A DNA stretch of 64,000 bases from Oceanicola sp. (GTDB lineage Bacteria; Pseudomonadota; Alphaproteobacteria; Rhodobacterales; Rhodobacteraceae). A model generated the notes under the pieces. That model was not told the DNA's origin. It saw only the letters and a list, made by a program, of their open reading frames with translations, and did not search any database. The position numbers were made by a program, and so were the translations under genes. The stretch lies in the NCBI GenBank assembly GCA_022447275.1, contig JAKVBK010000001.1:1-64000 (forward strand), written 5' to 3'. This document shows, one piece after another, positions 37,676 through 46,780 of this stretch (position 1 is its first letter; the number at the start of each line of letters is the position of its first letter).

Positions 37676-38188
37676 TTAGTTCTCCGGTTTGGGCGGGCAG
37701 CCCTCGGGGGCGGGCTTGCCGTCAAAGACAACCTCGCCGCAGGGATTGATCTGGTGCCAGACATAGCCGCGCCCATCCGCATCAAGCGCGATGACACGGT
37801 CAATGCCGTAGGTGATGTCGGCGGTGCCGAGCCAAGCTGTCATGGTGCCATCGACCAGCGCGTCACCGATTGCGTCCGCATCGTAGCAGTCGAACCAGCC
37901 GGGGCCGGTGAGGGGCTCGGCCTCCGGGTAGGGCGTGAAACGAGCGGCCACCTCATCGGGCGTCAGCGTTGTCGTGAAACAGGCCCGGAACCGGATCGGC
38001 GAGGAGATCGCGTCGATCCCGGAGATATCCGTGGCCGGAATCACAACGGGGTTTCCATCCCGTTCGGTCAACTCAATGTCCTCAAGGACAACGCGGTCGT
38101 ACCACCCATACACTTGGAAATAGTAGACGCCCGCCCCCACGGAAAGCGCGATGATCAGGATCAGAAGGGAGACGATCTTGCCGCTCAT
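37676..38188 (-). CDS. DUF6446-like membrane-anchored protein between glyQ and glyS
   Basis: The 170-residue product has one N-terminal TM segment (IVSLLILIIALSVGAGVYYF, about 4-24). A periplasmic domain follows that contains three Cys: one in FRACFTT, one in FDCYDA and one in INPCGEV, plus a fourth near GCPPK at the end. The family name is recalled by context with moderate confidence; the role is unknown. The gene is tightly packed before glyS (3 bases) and 160 bases after glyQ, so it is expressed with the synthetase chains even though nothing links it to tRNA charging. Confidence 0.65.
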   Translation of the reverse strand: MSGKIVSLLILIIALSVGAGVYYFQVYGWYDRVVLEDIELTERDGNPVVIPATDISGIDAISSPIRFRACFTTTLTPDEVAARFTPYPEAEPLTGPGWFDCYDADAIGDALVDGTMTAWLGTADITYGIDRVIALDADGRGYVWHQINPCGEVVFDGKPAPEGCPPKPEN

Positions 38189-38348
38189 TGGAGCCTCCTG
38201 GGGCCAGTTGCACTCCGGTGCTGGGAGACAGGCATACGGCTTACACAGACAGCATCAAGCGGGCCTTCACGCAGCATGGCTGTGGGTTTGCGGCGCGGAT
38301 GCGGCAGCAGGCAGTGAGGCGCAGTGCGCGCGCCCTTGATGGCAAAGC

Positions 38349-39290
38349 TCATTCTGCCAGCCCCCCGCCGGCTTCCGTTTGCACGAAGGCATCGGCGCAC
38401 ATCTTGGCCAGCGCCCGAACACGGCCGATATAGGCCTGGCGTTCGGTAACCGAGATGACGCCGCGCGCGTCCAGCAGGTTGAACAGGTGGCTTGCCTTGA
38501 TGGTCTGGTCATAGGCGGGATGGGCCATGACGATATGCTTGCCGGTTTTCGGGTCCTGCGCAGGCTGGGCAAGAATATCGGCAACCGCGCGCTCGGCATC
38601 CTCAAACTGGCGCAGCAGCACCTCGGTGTTGGCCTGATCGAAATTCCAGCGGCTGTATTCCTGCTCGGTCTGGCGGAAGACGTCGCCATAGCTGAGCGGG
38701 ATCGGGCTTTCGGGCGGGTTGAAGGGCATGTCCATCACGTGGTCGACGCCAAGCACGTACATCGCGAGGCGCTCGAGACCATAGGTGAGTTCGCCCGAGA
38801 CCGGCGTGCAGTCATGGCCCCCGACCTGCTGGAAATAGGTGAACTGGCTGACTTCCATCCCGTCGCACCAGACTTCCCAACCAAGGCCCCAAGCGCCCAG
38901 GGTGGGGCTTTCCCAGTCATCCTCGACAAAGCGGATGTCGTGCAGGTCCATGTCGATCCCGATGGCTTCGAGGCTGCCAAGATACAGGGCCTGCAGGTTG
39001 GGCGGGCTGGGCTTGATGAGTACCTGGTACTGGTAATAGTGCTGCAGACGGTTGGGGTTTTCGCCGTAGCGGCCATCGGTGGGTCTGCGCGAGGGTTGGG
39101 CATAGGCGGCGGCCCAGGGACGGCTGCCCAGCGAGCGCAGAGTGGTGGCCGGGTGAAACGTGCCAGCGCCCACTTCCATGTCGTAGGGTTGCAGCACTGC
39201 GCAGCCCTTGGCACCCCAATACGCCTGCAGGCGGATCAGGATATCTTGGAAGCAGGTCGGCGCAGAGGGTTTGGCTGTTTGGGTCGCCAT
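38349..39290 (-). CDS. glyQ: Glycine–tRNA ligase alpha subunit
   Basis: The alpha chain carries the class II catalytic core for glycine activation. The 313-residue product contains [37 protein letters not shown] near the N-terminus and [43 protein letters not shown] follows, all diagnostic of GlyQ. It is the first gene of a glyQ – DUF6446-like – glyS – PPDK-like group. The 215-base gap upstream contains the second hairpin-GGAGTATT element. Confidence 0.97.
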   Translation of the reverse strand: MATQTAKPSAPTCFQDILIRLQAYWGAKGCAVLQPYDMEVGAGTFHPATTLRSLGSRPWAAAYAQPSRRPTDGRYGENPNRLQHYYQYQVLIKPSPPNLQALYLGSLEAIGIDMDLHDIRFVEDDWESPTLGAWGLGWEVWCDGMEVSQFTYFQQVGGHDCTPVSGELTYGLERLAMYVLGVDHVMDMPFNPPESPIPLSYGDVFRQTEQEYSRWNFDQANTEVLLRQFEDAERAVADILAQPAQDPKTGKHIVMAHPAYDQTIKASHLFNLLDARGVISVTERQAYIGRVRALAKMCADAFVQTEAGGGLAE

Positions 39291-39380
39291 TCTATGAACT
39301 CGTCTCGCAGGGATGGGTACGGTTTGGCGCGCGTTCTATGGCAGGGGCGCGGTCGGGTCAATTCACCCCGGGCGTGGCAC

Positions 39381-39437
39381 GGGGGCGCTGCCCCCAATGG
39401 CCTGTCGGCCATTTCCCCCGGAGTATTGCTGCCAAGA
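39381..39437 (+). repeat. Hairpin plus GGAGTATT-type intergenic element, copy 2
   Basis: Two stem-loops in series (GGGGGC-GCT-GCCCCC at 39381-39395; AATGGCC-TGTC-GGCCATT at 39396-39413) are followed by CCCCCGGAGTATTGCTGCCAAGATGA. The order matches copy 1 at 1195-1247: GC dyad, then GGAGTATT, 4 bases, CCAAGATGA. It is intergenic between glyQ and the next gene. Confidence 0.55.
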
Positions 39438-39506
39438 TGAGAGTGCGGCGCCATGTATCGCTGTGCCCCATGGGCTACGCAAGGCAGAGTTTCGGGGAGT
39501 TTCGGC

Positions 39507-41342
39507 GTGGAACGGGTTGCGCATTACCCCGATTGCCGTTTTTGTGGGCAATCTAAAACCACCACGTCTCCATTGATTGAAAGTCTTCGCACCGTGTATC
39601 GCCCTGCTGCCTTCCTGATTCTTATTGTGACCGCCTTGGCCATGGTGCTGCCCGCCCAGACCTTGCGCGCCCAGCCCGTTGGATCTGTCTACCTGCAGAT
39701 TGAAGCCCAGCCGACCCTGTCGCAGGCGCAGGCAGCCGCGGCAGGCTATGCCGCAAATGTTGCTGGCGTGGCCGGCTATCAGGTGCCCGGAGGATGGTAT
39801 GCGATTACCGTGGGCCCGTTTGCAGATCGGGATGCGGCAGAACAACAGCTGCGCACTCTGCGGCAGTTGGGCGCTGTGCCGGCTGACAGCTTCATCGTGG
39901 GCGCCGCCCGGCTTGGGCAGCGCTACTATCCGGTGGGTGCTGCGCCGGAGGCGCCGAACGTGGTGCAGGTTGCAACCGAAGCGCCCGAGCCACAGCCTGT
40001 GCCTGCCCTGCCGGATGAAACCGTTAGCGAGGCGCGAGCGTCGGAGAGATTGTTGGACGGCGATGCACGGCGCGCGCTTCAGGAAGCGCTGCAATGGGAC
40101 GGGTTTTACACCTCGGCCATCGATGGGGCGATCGGACCGGGCACACGCCGGGCCATGTCTTTGTGGCAGGCCAGCCGTGGCTATCCGGAAACCGGCGTGC
40201 TGACGACGCGCCAGCGCGGCGAATTACTGGATGCCTATGCGGCCGTCTTTGCGCGCCTTGGACTGGAGACCGTTTTTGACCCGCAGGCCGGCATTGAACT
40301 GTTGCTGCCTTTGGGCCTGATGACCCGGGACGCCGTTGAGCCCCCTTTCGTGCGCTATACAGACCTTGGGGACAGCGGCTTTGAAGGCTTGCTGATCTCA
40401 CAGGAAGGGGACCAACAGACGTTGTTCGGCCTCTATGACATCATGCAAACCCTCAAGATCGTGCCTGCGGACGGGGATCGCTCTCGCCGGCCCACATCCT
40501 TCACCCTGACAGGCCAGGATTCCCAGCGCCATTCCTATACCTACGCCACTTTGTCTGGCGGAGCGGTGAAGGGGTTCACATTGGTTTGGCCCCCCGAGGA
40601 TGACCGGGTGATGTCACGTGTCATCGAGCGCATTCAGGACAGCTTTGACGCGTCACTCGAGGCGGTGCTGCCCGATGTGGCGGGATCGGGCCAGGTGCAG
40701 TCGATTGATCTTGTGGCGGGTCTTGAGATCCGGCGCCCGATCAAGTCGCGCTCGGCTTTGTGGGTCGACAAGGGCGGACAGGCCGTCACCAGCCTTGATC
40801 TGCTCGACCCCACTTGCAACCGCTATACGCTGGATACGGACTTCGCAGCGCAAGTGGTGGCCCAGGACGCGGATCTTGGCCTGGCCCTGCTGGCGCCCGA
40901 AGCGGCTCTGCGCCCGCCTGCGGTGGCAAGCCTTCGCGACCTTCCCGCGCGTTTGCGTTCAGAAGTTGCACTGGCCGGCTTTTCCTTTGAAGGGCGGCTG
41001 GACCTGCCCAGCGTCACCTTTGGCCAGATCGACGACAACAAGGGACTTTCAGGCGAGCCATCGCTGCTGCGGCTTTCTGTGGACGCGCTGCCCGGTGATG
41101 CCGGTGGCCCTGTGTTTGACGGATCCGGGAGCGTGACTGGCCTGCTGCAAGCCCCCGCTACTGGCGCGCGCAGTCTGCCGGGGAATGTCCGCTTCGCCGT
41201 GTCATCGGATGCGCTGTCTGGCTTTTTGGCACAGGCGGGCGTGACGGCGCCTGTTGCCGACGCCCAACCAGCACCCATGGCTCCGGAAGATCTGGCAAAC
41301 TTGGCGGCGGATGCGGTGGTGCTGGCCTCCTGCTGGGAATGA
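39507..41342 (+). CDS. Exported SPOR / peptidoglycan-binding protein with inactive trypsin-like domain
   Basis: The protein has about 611 residues. After a signal or anchor (AAFLILIVTALAMVLPAQ, about 33-50) there is a SPOR-like domain at about 58-135 (GYQVPGGWYAITVGPFADRDAAEQQLRTLR). A PG_binding_1 domain follows at 183-245 (LQEALQWDGFYTSAIDGAIGPGTRRAM), then a trypsin-like fold from about 395. That fold lacks the catalytic triad: the H position is Asp431 (AVTSLDLL), the D position Gly458 (DLGLALL), and the Ser position Ala532 (GDAGGPVF). It should bind peptidoglycan but not cut peptides. The start is uncertain: GTG at 39507 has GGGGAG 7 bases upstream; TTG 39573 or GTG 39594 would give a more usual signal peptide. 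Confidence 0.8.
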   Translation: MERVAHYPDCRFCGQSKTTTSPLIESLRTVYRPAAFLILIVTALAMVLPAQTLRAQPVGSVYLQIEAQPTLSQAQAAAAGYAANVAGVAGYQVPGGWYAITVGPFADRDAAEQQLRTLRQLGAVPADSFIVGAARLGQRYYPVGAAPEAPNVVQVATEAPEPQPVPALPDETVSEARASERLLDGDARRALQEALQWDGFYTSAIDGAIGPGTRRAMSLWQASRGYPETGVLTTRQRGELLDAYAAVFARLGLETVFDPQAGIELLLPLGLMTRDAVEPPFVRYTDLGDSGFEGLLISQEGDQQTLFGLYDIMQTLKIVPADGDRSRRPTSFTLTGQDSQRHSYTYATLSGGAVKGFTLVWPPEDDRVMSRVIERIQDSFDASLEAVLPDVAGSGQVQSIDLVAGLEIRRPIKSRSALWVDKGGQAVTSLDLLDPTCNRYTLDTDFAAQVVAQDADLGLALLAPEAALRPPAVASLRDLPARLRSEVALAGFSFEGRLDLPSVTFGQIDDNKGLSGEPSLLRLSVDALPGDAGGPVFDGSGSVTGLLQAPATGARSLPGNVRFAVSSDALSGFLAQAGVTAPVADAQPAPMAPEDLANLAADAVVLASCWE

Positions 41343-41404
41343 GATGAAGGGGCGCGCGGTGCTGCGGGCTTGCGCGCGCGGCCGTGTCATCGCATCTTTT
41401 ATGC

Positions 41405-41917
41405 ATGACAGAGAAAACGCCGCCGCCCTCGCCTATTCGCGAAACTGATGAGGAAGCCCGCCAGATCGTACGGGATCTGCTAGGCACGTTTCAGCACGCG
41501 GTGCTGGCCGTCAATGATGCGGAGACGGGGTTTCCCATGACAAGCCGCATTGCTCTGGTGCAGGGGCCGGATGCCACGCCTGTCAGCCTGATTTCAGACC
41601 TGTCCCACCACACCGAGGCGCTCAAGCGGGATGGCAGATGTTCGGTCCTGATCGGTGAGCCAGGCCCCAAGGGTGATCCCCTGACCCATCCCCGCCTGAC
41701 TTTGCAGGCGCGGGCGCGGTTTCTGCGCAAAGGGGAAGCCGGCCATGATGATCTGCGCGCGCATTACCTGAGCCACTATCCAAAGGCCAAGCTGTACGTG
41801 GACTTCATGGATTTTTCCTTCGTGATGTTTGATGCGGAGGTGGGTCACCTCAACGGTGGCTTTGGCAAAGCATACTGCATGACACCGCAAGAGATGGGGC
41901 TGCCCGAGCGCAGTTGA
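41405..41917 (+). CDS. HugZ-like / pyridoxamine-phosphate-oxidase-fold protein
   Basis: The 170-residue product has the split-barrel flavin-type fold of HugZ and PNPOx relatives: ARQIVRDLLGTFQHAVLAV, GFPMTSRIALVQGPDATPVSLISDLSHHTEALKRDGRCSVLIGEPGPKGDPLTHPRLTLQARA. The second half contains HYLSHYPKAKLYVDFMDFSFVMFDAEVGHLNGGFGKA. Some relatives degrade haem (HugZ); short single-domain members like this one have unclear substrates. It follows the previous gene by 62 bases on the same strand. The ATG at 41405 is chosen (MTEKTP); an upstream frame is short and unconserved. Confidence 0.78.
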   Translation: MTEKTPPPSPIRETDEEARQIVRDLLGTFQHAVLAVNDAETGFPMTSRIALVQGPDATPVSLISDLSHHTEALKRDGRCSVLIGEPGPKGDPLTHPRLTLQARARFLRKGEAGHDDLRAHYLSHYPKAKLYVDFMDFSFVMFDAEVGHLNGGFGKAYCMTPQEMGLPERS

Positions 41918-42031
41918 TCGTTCAATCGAACGGAGCTTATTCAAGCACGGAAATTTGGTGTTTCGGGAGAAGCACAGAGGCGGGCACCGACTGCCACCAA
42001 TCTGAGGCGGGCAGAACAATGCCCACGGGCC

Positions 42032-42613
42032 TTACCAGTGTTCAGTGCCCTTCTCGCCCTTCACAACGCCTTTCAGGTTGGGCGTGACCCAGCCCCCGTA
42101 AAAGCCACCGGGCTGTGCCGTTGCACGGACGTCCCCTACAAAAGCCGCATCGAGTTGATTGGCGTAGAACGCCACGCAGCCGGCGATTTTGGCGAAGGTT
42201 GCGCAGGGATGGGTGTAGGTCCAAGCGGCGGAGGGGCAGATCATCCCGCCCACCTTGAGGTCATAGTAGCTTGCCCGACCTTTGTATTCGCAAAAGGTGC
42301 CGCGCAGACGTGCGGGCACAAGGACCCCGTCCAATATGTCCGATGGCGGGATGTAATAGGTGGGTGCGTGATGGGTCTCGCAGATGCGCAGCGCGGAAAA
42401 CGTGTTCACGATTTCGATGCCGTCAACGATGATGCGAATTCTCTGCGGCACCTTCTGAACCTGCGGCGGTCGCGGATAGAGTTGCACGTCCTCGGCGTCT
42501 AGCGGGGGCCCATTTGCTTCGGCCCGCGCCCGTGCACCGTTGCGGAGGTGTTGTTTCGGGGCGGCCAAGGCGTCTGCTGTGCTGCGTTCAGGGCGGGTGC
42601 GTGTTGTCGTCAT
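42032..42613 (-). CDS. DUF427 domain protein
   Basis: The 193-residue product has an unstructured Arg/Ala-rich N-terminus of about 35 residues. A DUF427 domain follows: YPRPPQVQKVPQRIRIIVDGIEIVNTFSALRICETHHAPTYYIPPSDI, then FCEYKGRASYYDLKVGG. DUF427 proteins are small beta-barrels of unknown function. Its start overlaps the DUF4864 stop (ATGA), so the two are coupled. Downstream the 113-base gap to the convergent HugZ-like gene holds a short CGTTC-AATC-GAACG hairpin (41920-41933). Confidence 0.85.
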   Translation of the reverse strand: MTTTRTRPERSTADALAAPKQHLRNGARARAEANGPPLDAEDVQLYPRPPQVQKVPQRIRIIVDGIEIVNTFSALRICETHHAPTYYIPPSDILDGVLVPARLRGTFCEYKGRASYYDLKVGGMICPSAAWTYTHPCATFAKIAGCVAFYANQLDAAFVGDVRATAQPGGFYGGWVTPNLKGVVKGEKGTEHW

Positions 42614-43026
42614 ACGCCAACCTCCGGGGCTTCGACGCGTCTGACGCCGTTGATGACCCAGCCTTCCGCGCCCGGGATCATCTCATATTCCAAATAGTGC
42701 AAGGTACCGGCGCCATCGGTGATGATCACAAGCTGCCGCACGGTGGGCCCGTCTTCAACGGCGGCCCCATAGCGCACATCCGCGGGCCGCCAGACCATCG
42801 GATAGCCCTGCCGGACCATTTGGCCGAACCGCTGCGACGAGCCAAACATGCCCTTGATCATGGGCGATGCGAAGCGGAATGCCGTCTCGAAGTCGTCTTG
42901 CTTAAAAGCCTCAAGCTGGCGCGTGATTGTGTCCGTCACCAGCGGGATTTCAGCTTGGGCGCGCGGTGCGCTCGCAAGCGTCCAAACAGTGCCCAAGAGG
43001 GCGATTATGTAGGTAAATGTTCTCAC
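42610..43026 (-). CDS. DUF4864 exported protein
   Basis: With the GTG at 43024-43026 the product is 138 residues: MRTFTYIIALLGTVWTLASAPRAQA is a clear signal peptide. DUF4864 follows (ITRQLEAFKQDDFETAFRFASPMIKGMFGSSQRFGQMVRQGYPMVWRP). The family is of unknown function and resembles the NTF2-like fold. AGGTGGG lies 8-10 bases upstream of the GTG; the in-frame ATG at 43078 would add a Cys-containing hydrophilic lead, so I prefer the GTG. It is followed by DUF427. Confidence 0.78.
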   Translation of the reverse strand: MRTFTYIIALLGTVWTLASAPRAQAEIPLVTDTITRQLEAFKQDDFETAFRFASPMIKGMFGSSQRFGQMVRQGYPMVWRPADVRYGAAVEDGPTVRQLVIITDGAGTLHYLEYEMIPGAEGWVINGVRRVEAPEVGV

Positions 43027-43191
43027 ACCGGCATCCCACCTTCCGGTGCGACATGATGGAACGATCTGCGACAAAATCAACCACTTCTGGCGGAATCCGA
43101 AGAATGCCTACCGGATTCACGCCTCAGGAAGCTTATCGCAGATTTTACAAGAAACTGAATTTATTGCTGTTTTTTTCTTGATGCACAAATA

Positions 43192-44769
43192 TCAGCCTAA
43201 AGCGCCTTCCAGCCCCGCTTCGATCAGGGAAACCGTCTCTTCAACACCGTAAAGCGCGACGAATCCCCCAAAGCGTGGCCCTTGGCTGGCCCCGAGCAAC
43301 ACTTCGTAGATGGCCTTGAACCAGTCGCGCAGCGGCTCAAATCCATGGGCCTTGCCCACCGCGAAAACCTCCGACTGAAGGGCCTCTGCATCGATCGGGC
43401 CATCCCATGCCCGAAGCCGATCTGCCAAATCGGACAGGGCTGCACGTTCCTGATCGGACGGGGCGCGGAAGGTTTTCGCCGGTTTGACGAAGTCTTGATA
43501 GTAGCGCACGGCAAACCCGGCCGCCGCATCCAGCCCGGGATGGGTTTCGGGCGTGGCCTCAGGCGCGTAGCGGCGGATAAAGCCCCACATCTGTTCGGTA
43601 TTCTCGGCCCCTGCGGCGGAGGCAAGATTGAGCAACATCGAGAAAGGTACAACCATGTCGCTTTGCGGCACATCCTGACCATGGATGTGGAACACGGGGT
43701 TGGCCAGCCGGGCCTTTTCATCCTGATCGACATAAGCACGCAGCTGCTGGTGGTATTCGTCCATGGCCCGGGGGATCACATCGAAATGCATCCGCTTTGC
43801 GGTCTTGGGCTTTTGATACATGAAATAGGACAGGCTCTCGGTCGAGGCATAGGTCAGCCATTCGTCGATCGAAATTCCATTGCCGGAGGTTTTGGAGATC
43901 TTCTGGCCCTTGTCATCGAGGAACAGTTCATAGGTGAAATGCTCCGGTGCAGGATGGCCGAGGATGCGGCAGATCCTGTCATAGATCGGGGTGTTGGTGG
44001 AATGGTCCTTGCCATACATCTCGAAATCGACACCCAGCGCCGCCCAGCGCGCACCGAAATCGGGCTTCCATTGCAGCTTTACGTTGCCGCCCGTAACCGG
44101 GACGGTCCACTCGCGGCCATCCGGATCGTCGAAGGTGACGGTGCCATTGGCGGCGTCGACGGCTTTCATGGGCACATAGAGCACCCGGCCCGTCTCTGGA
44201 TGGATCGGCAGAAAGATCGAATAGGTCTGGCGGCGCTCTTCGCGCAGAGACTTGAGCATGACGGCCATGACCTCGTCATACTTTTCCGCCGCGCGCAGCA
44301 GCACAGCGTCAAACTGGCCGCTCTTGTAGAACTCCGTGGCCGAATAGAACGTGTACTGAAAGCCGAAAGTATCGAGGAACCGGCGCAGCATAGCATTGTT
44401 GTGATCGCCAAAGCTGTCATGGGTGCCAAAGGGATCGGGCACAGCCGTCAACGGCTTTTGCAGATGTTCGGCGAGCATCTCCTGATTGGGCACATTGCCG
44501 GGCACCTTGCGCATCCCATCCATATCATCCGAGAAGCAGATCAAGCGGGTGGGAATATCCGAGATGATCTCAAAGGCGCGCTGGATCATCGTCGTCCGCA
44601 GAACCTCGCCGAACGTGCCAATATGCGGCAAACCAGAGGGTCCATAGCCCGTCTCAAACAGCACATATCCCTTCTCGGGCGGGGCTTTCTCATAGCGTTT
44701 GAGCACCCGGCGCGCCTCTTCGAAGGGCCAAGCCTTGGAGGTCATTGCGGCGTCACGCAGGGTGGTCAT
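43192..44769 (-). CDS. lysS: Lysine–tRNA ligase, class I
   Basis: This is the archaeal-type class I LysRS that replaces the class II enzyme in many Rhodobacteraceae. The 525-residue protein has [15 protein letters not shown] (HIGH) near residue 45, [12 protein letters not shown] and [14 protein letters not shown] (KMSKS-like: KISKT). A helical C-terminus follows. MTTLRDA is chosen as start, with AAGGA 8 bases upstream. The upstream open frame is Arg-rich and not conserved. Two small gene groups flank it: DUF4864/DUF427 downstream and the divergent TerB-like gene 245 bases away. Confidence 0.95.
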   Translation of the reverse strand: MTTLRDAAMTSKAWPFEEARRVLKRYEKAPPEKGYVLFETGYGPSGLPHIGTFGEVLRTTMIQRAFEIISDIPTRLICFSDDMDGMRKVPGNVPNQEMLAEHLQKPLTAVPDPFGTHDSFGDHNNAMLRRFLDTFGFQYTFYSATEFYKSGQFDAVLLRAAEKYDEVMAVMLKSLREERRQTYSIFLPIHPETGRVLYVPMKAVDAANGTVTFDDPDGREWTVPVTGGNVKLQWKPDFGARWAALGVDFEMYGKDHSTNTPIYDRICRILGHPAPEHFTYELFLDDKGQKISKTSGNGISIDEWLTYASTESLSYFMYQKPKTAKRMHFDVIPRAMDEYHQQLRAYVDQDEKARLANPVFHIHGQDVPQSDMVVPFSMLLNLASAAGAENTEQMWGFIRRYAPEATPETHPGLDAAAGFAVRYYQDFVKPAKTFRAPSDQERAALSDLADRLRAWDGPIDAEALQSEVFAVGKAHGFEPLRDWFKAIYEVLLGASQGPRFGGFVALYGVEETVSLIEAGLEGALG

Positions 44770-45014
44770 TGGGGTATTCCTTTTGCGGAGATTGGGCCCG
44801 AGCAGGCCCAGAGACGGATTTCGGGCCCGAATTGGCCCGCGGCGTGTGCTATGCCTGTGGCGCGTCCGGGTCAATGCCGCAAGCACGATCGGACGGCGAT
44901 CCACGGGCCCAAAGACGCAAAAACAGCCGAATTGCAGGCCGGTATGCACGTGCCGCATTGCCCAAGGGGCCCGCGCCCCGTACCCTGCAAGGACGTACGT
45001 GAAGGAGCCACCTC

Positions 45015-45437
45015 TTGGAAAAGCCAACCGCCCCGATGTCGCCGCAGGACGCGCTGATCGCAGTCATGATCGCGGTATCGGTATCTGATTCGAACATCCG
45101 GACAACCGAACTGGTGACGATCCAGCGCATCGTGAACCATCTGCCGATCTTTGCGAATTATGATCAGGACAGGATGCAATCCGTGTCGGCTATGGTGTTT
45201 GAACTGTTCGAGGATGAAGACGGGGTAGAGGCGTTTCTGGGCCTGATCCGGCAAACCTTGCCGCAAAAACTCAGTGAAACCGCCTATGCGCTGGCCTGTG
45301 ATGTGGCGGCGGCCGATGGTCGCCTGCAACAGGTAGAGCTGAGGCTGCTGCAGGCTTTGCGCCATGAGCTGGCCGTGGACCGCCTGCACGGTGCCGCGAT
45401 CGAACGCGGCGCACGGGCGCGCCATACGGTGCTCTGA
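45015..45437 (+). CDS. TerB-family (tellurite-resistance-like) helical protein
   Basis: The 140-residue product is all-helical and TerB-like: [36 protein letters not shown], then [23 protein letters not shown] with the D-x-x-x-x-x-E spacing of TerB acid pairs. TerB proteins bind metal ions, and many occur outside tellurite resistance loci, as here. The start is TTG at 45015 with GAAGGAG 7 bases upstream; the first ATG is 21 bases later without such a site. No other ter gene is nearby. Confidence 0.75.
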   Translation: MEKPTAPMSPQDALIAVMIAVSVSDSNIRTTELVTIQRIVNHLPIFANYDQDRMQSVSAMVFELFEDEDGVEAFLGLIRQTLPQKLSETAYALACDVAAADGRLQQVELRLLQALRHELAVDRLHGAAIERGARARHTVL

Positions 45438-45553
45438 GCCGCAACTCTGCATCTGAGGCGATCTCAATGGCGCTGCCCGAAGCCCGCGCGCGCCTTTGAC
45501 CTCAAATCCTGCGCCGCCCCCTAAAAACGGCCCGCTCAGGGCAACAAAAGGCC

Positions 45554-45579
45554 TGTTTTTGACCTTTCGATCAAAAACA
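45554..45579. promoter_or_regulatory. Perfect palindrome upstream of deoC: likely operator
   Basis: TGTTTTTGA-CCTTTCGA-TCAAAAACA is a perfect 9-bp inverted repeat with an 8-base spacer, 89 bases before the deoC start. AT-rich arms without GC, and no following T-run, argue for a protein operator over a terminator. TTGACC inside it (45559-45564) could be a -35 element. A DeoR-, LacI- or GntR-type repressor is the natural guess. Confidence 0.6.
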
Positions 45580-45667
45580 TCGTGACGTAGCGGTTGCCTC
45601 CAGCGCGCAGGTCAGGTCAATGTGCCTGCGGAGCGCACCTGCTCCAGCCACGCAACGAGCCTTCCCA

Positions 45668-46687
45668 ATGTCAGATATCCAGACACCCGCCCCAACCGCG
45701 CCCGCCGTAGCATCCACACAGACCGCGCAACTGCCGCAGTTGGGCCATATCCGCAATCCGGGCATGGCACTGGACATGGATTGGGTTCTGGGTGCCCAGG
45801 CAAACCGGTCAGCGATCGAGCGCAGATGCGCCACGCTTCCGGGCCGCCGGTCCGTGAAAAAGGCCCACCAGGCCGCCTGGCTGCTCAAGGCGCTCAGCTG
45901 CATCGACCTCACAACATTGGCAGGCGATGACACGGATGGGCGCGTGGCCCGCCTGTGCGCCAAGGCCCGCAGCCCCTTACGCGCAGATCTGGCGCAGGCG
46001 CTCGGGGCCGAGGGGCTGACAGTGGGTGCCGTCTGTGTCTACCACGACATGATCGCACCGGCGAAAGCGGCGCTCGCAGGCACGTCGCTGCCGGTGGCAG
46101 CGGTTTCCACCGGGTTTCCGGCCGGTTTGTCGCCCCTGCATCTGCGGATTCGCGAAATCGAAGAAAGCGTGGCAGCCGGTGCCGATGAGATCGATATCGT
46201 GATCTCGCGGCGCCACGTTCTGACCGGGAACTGGCAAGCGCTTTATGATGAGATGGCGGCCTTTCGGGCAGCGTGCGGGCAGGCCCATGTGAAAGCGATT
46301 CTGGCCACCGGCGAGCTGGGCACCCTGCGCAACGTGGCGCGGGCCTCTCTCGTATGCATGATGGCAGGGGCCGACTTCATCAAGACATCCACGGGCAAGG
46401 AACCGGTGAATGCAACGCTGCCTGTGACCCTTGTGATGCTGCGCGCCATTCGGGACTACGCCGACAGAACGGGCCATCAGGTGGGCTACAAACCCGCTGG
46501 CGGCATCTCAGCGGCAAAGGATGCGCTGGTTTACCTGATGCTGCTGAAGGAAGAGCTGGGCCGCCGATGGCTTGAGCCGGACCTGTTCCGATTTGGGGCG
46601 TCCTCGCTGTTGGGCGATATCGAACGGCAGCTCGAACACCATGTAACCGGCGCCTATTCCGCAACCTGGCGCCACGCCACCAGCTGA
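45668..46687 (+). CDS. deoC: Deoxyribose-phosphate aldolase
   Basis: DeoC splits 2-deoxyribose-5-phosphate into acetaldehyde and glyceraldehyde-3-phosphate. The 339-residue product carries the Schiff-base Lys in ADFIKTSTGKEPVNA, the relay Lys in VGYKPAGGI, and the phosphate loops VSTGFPAGLS and FRFGASSLLGDIE. It is longer than the 220-260-residue bacterial type, with about 50 extra N-terminal residues as in animal DERA. MSDIQTP is chosen as start; the ribosome site is weak. The ALDH16 gene follows 93 bases later and could consume the acetaldehyde. Confidence 0.93.
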   Translation: MSDIQTPAPTAPAVASTQTAQLPQLGHIRNPGMALDMDWVLGAQANRSAIERRCATLPGRRSVKKAHQAAWLLKALSCIDLTTLAGDDTDGRVARLCAKARSPLRADLAQALGAEGLTVGAVCVYHDMIAPAKAALAGTSLPVAAVSTGFPAGLSPLHLRIREIEESVAAGADEIDIVISRRHVLTGNWQALYDEMAAFRAACGQAHVKAILATGELGTLRNVARASLVCMMAGADFIKTSTGKEPVNATLPVTLVMLRAIRDYADRTGHQVGYKPAGGISAAKDALVYLMLLKEELGRRWLEPDLFRFGASSLLGDIERQLEHHVTGAYSATWRHATS

Positions 46688-46780
46688 GGCAGCACAGACC
46701 GGCGCACCCGGCACCGCCCAGATAGACGACAGACACGCGGCGCAACTCAGACACAAGCGCCAACCCAGCAGGGGAAAGAC

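Noticed and set aside
43282..45057. A 591-codon open frame opposite lysS
   Set aside because: Class I LysRS motifs decide the strand.
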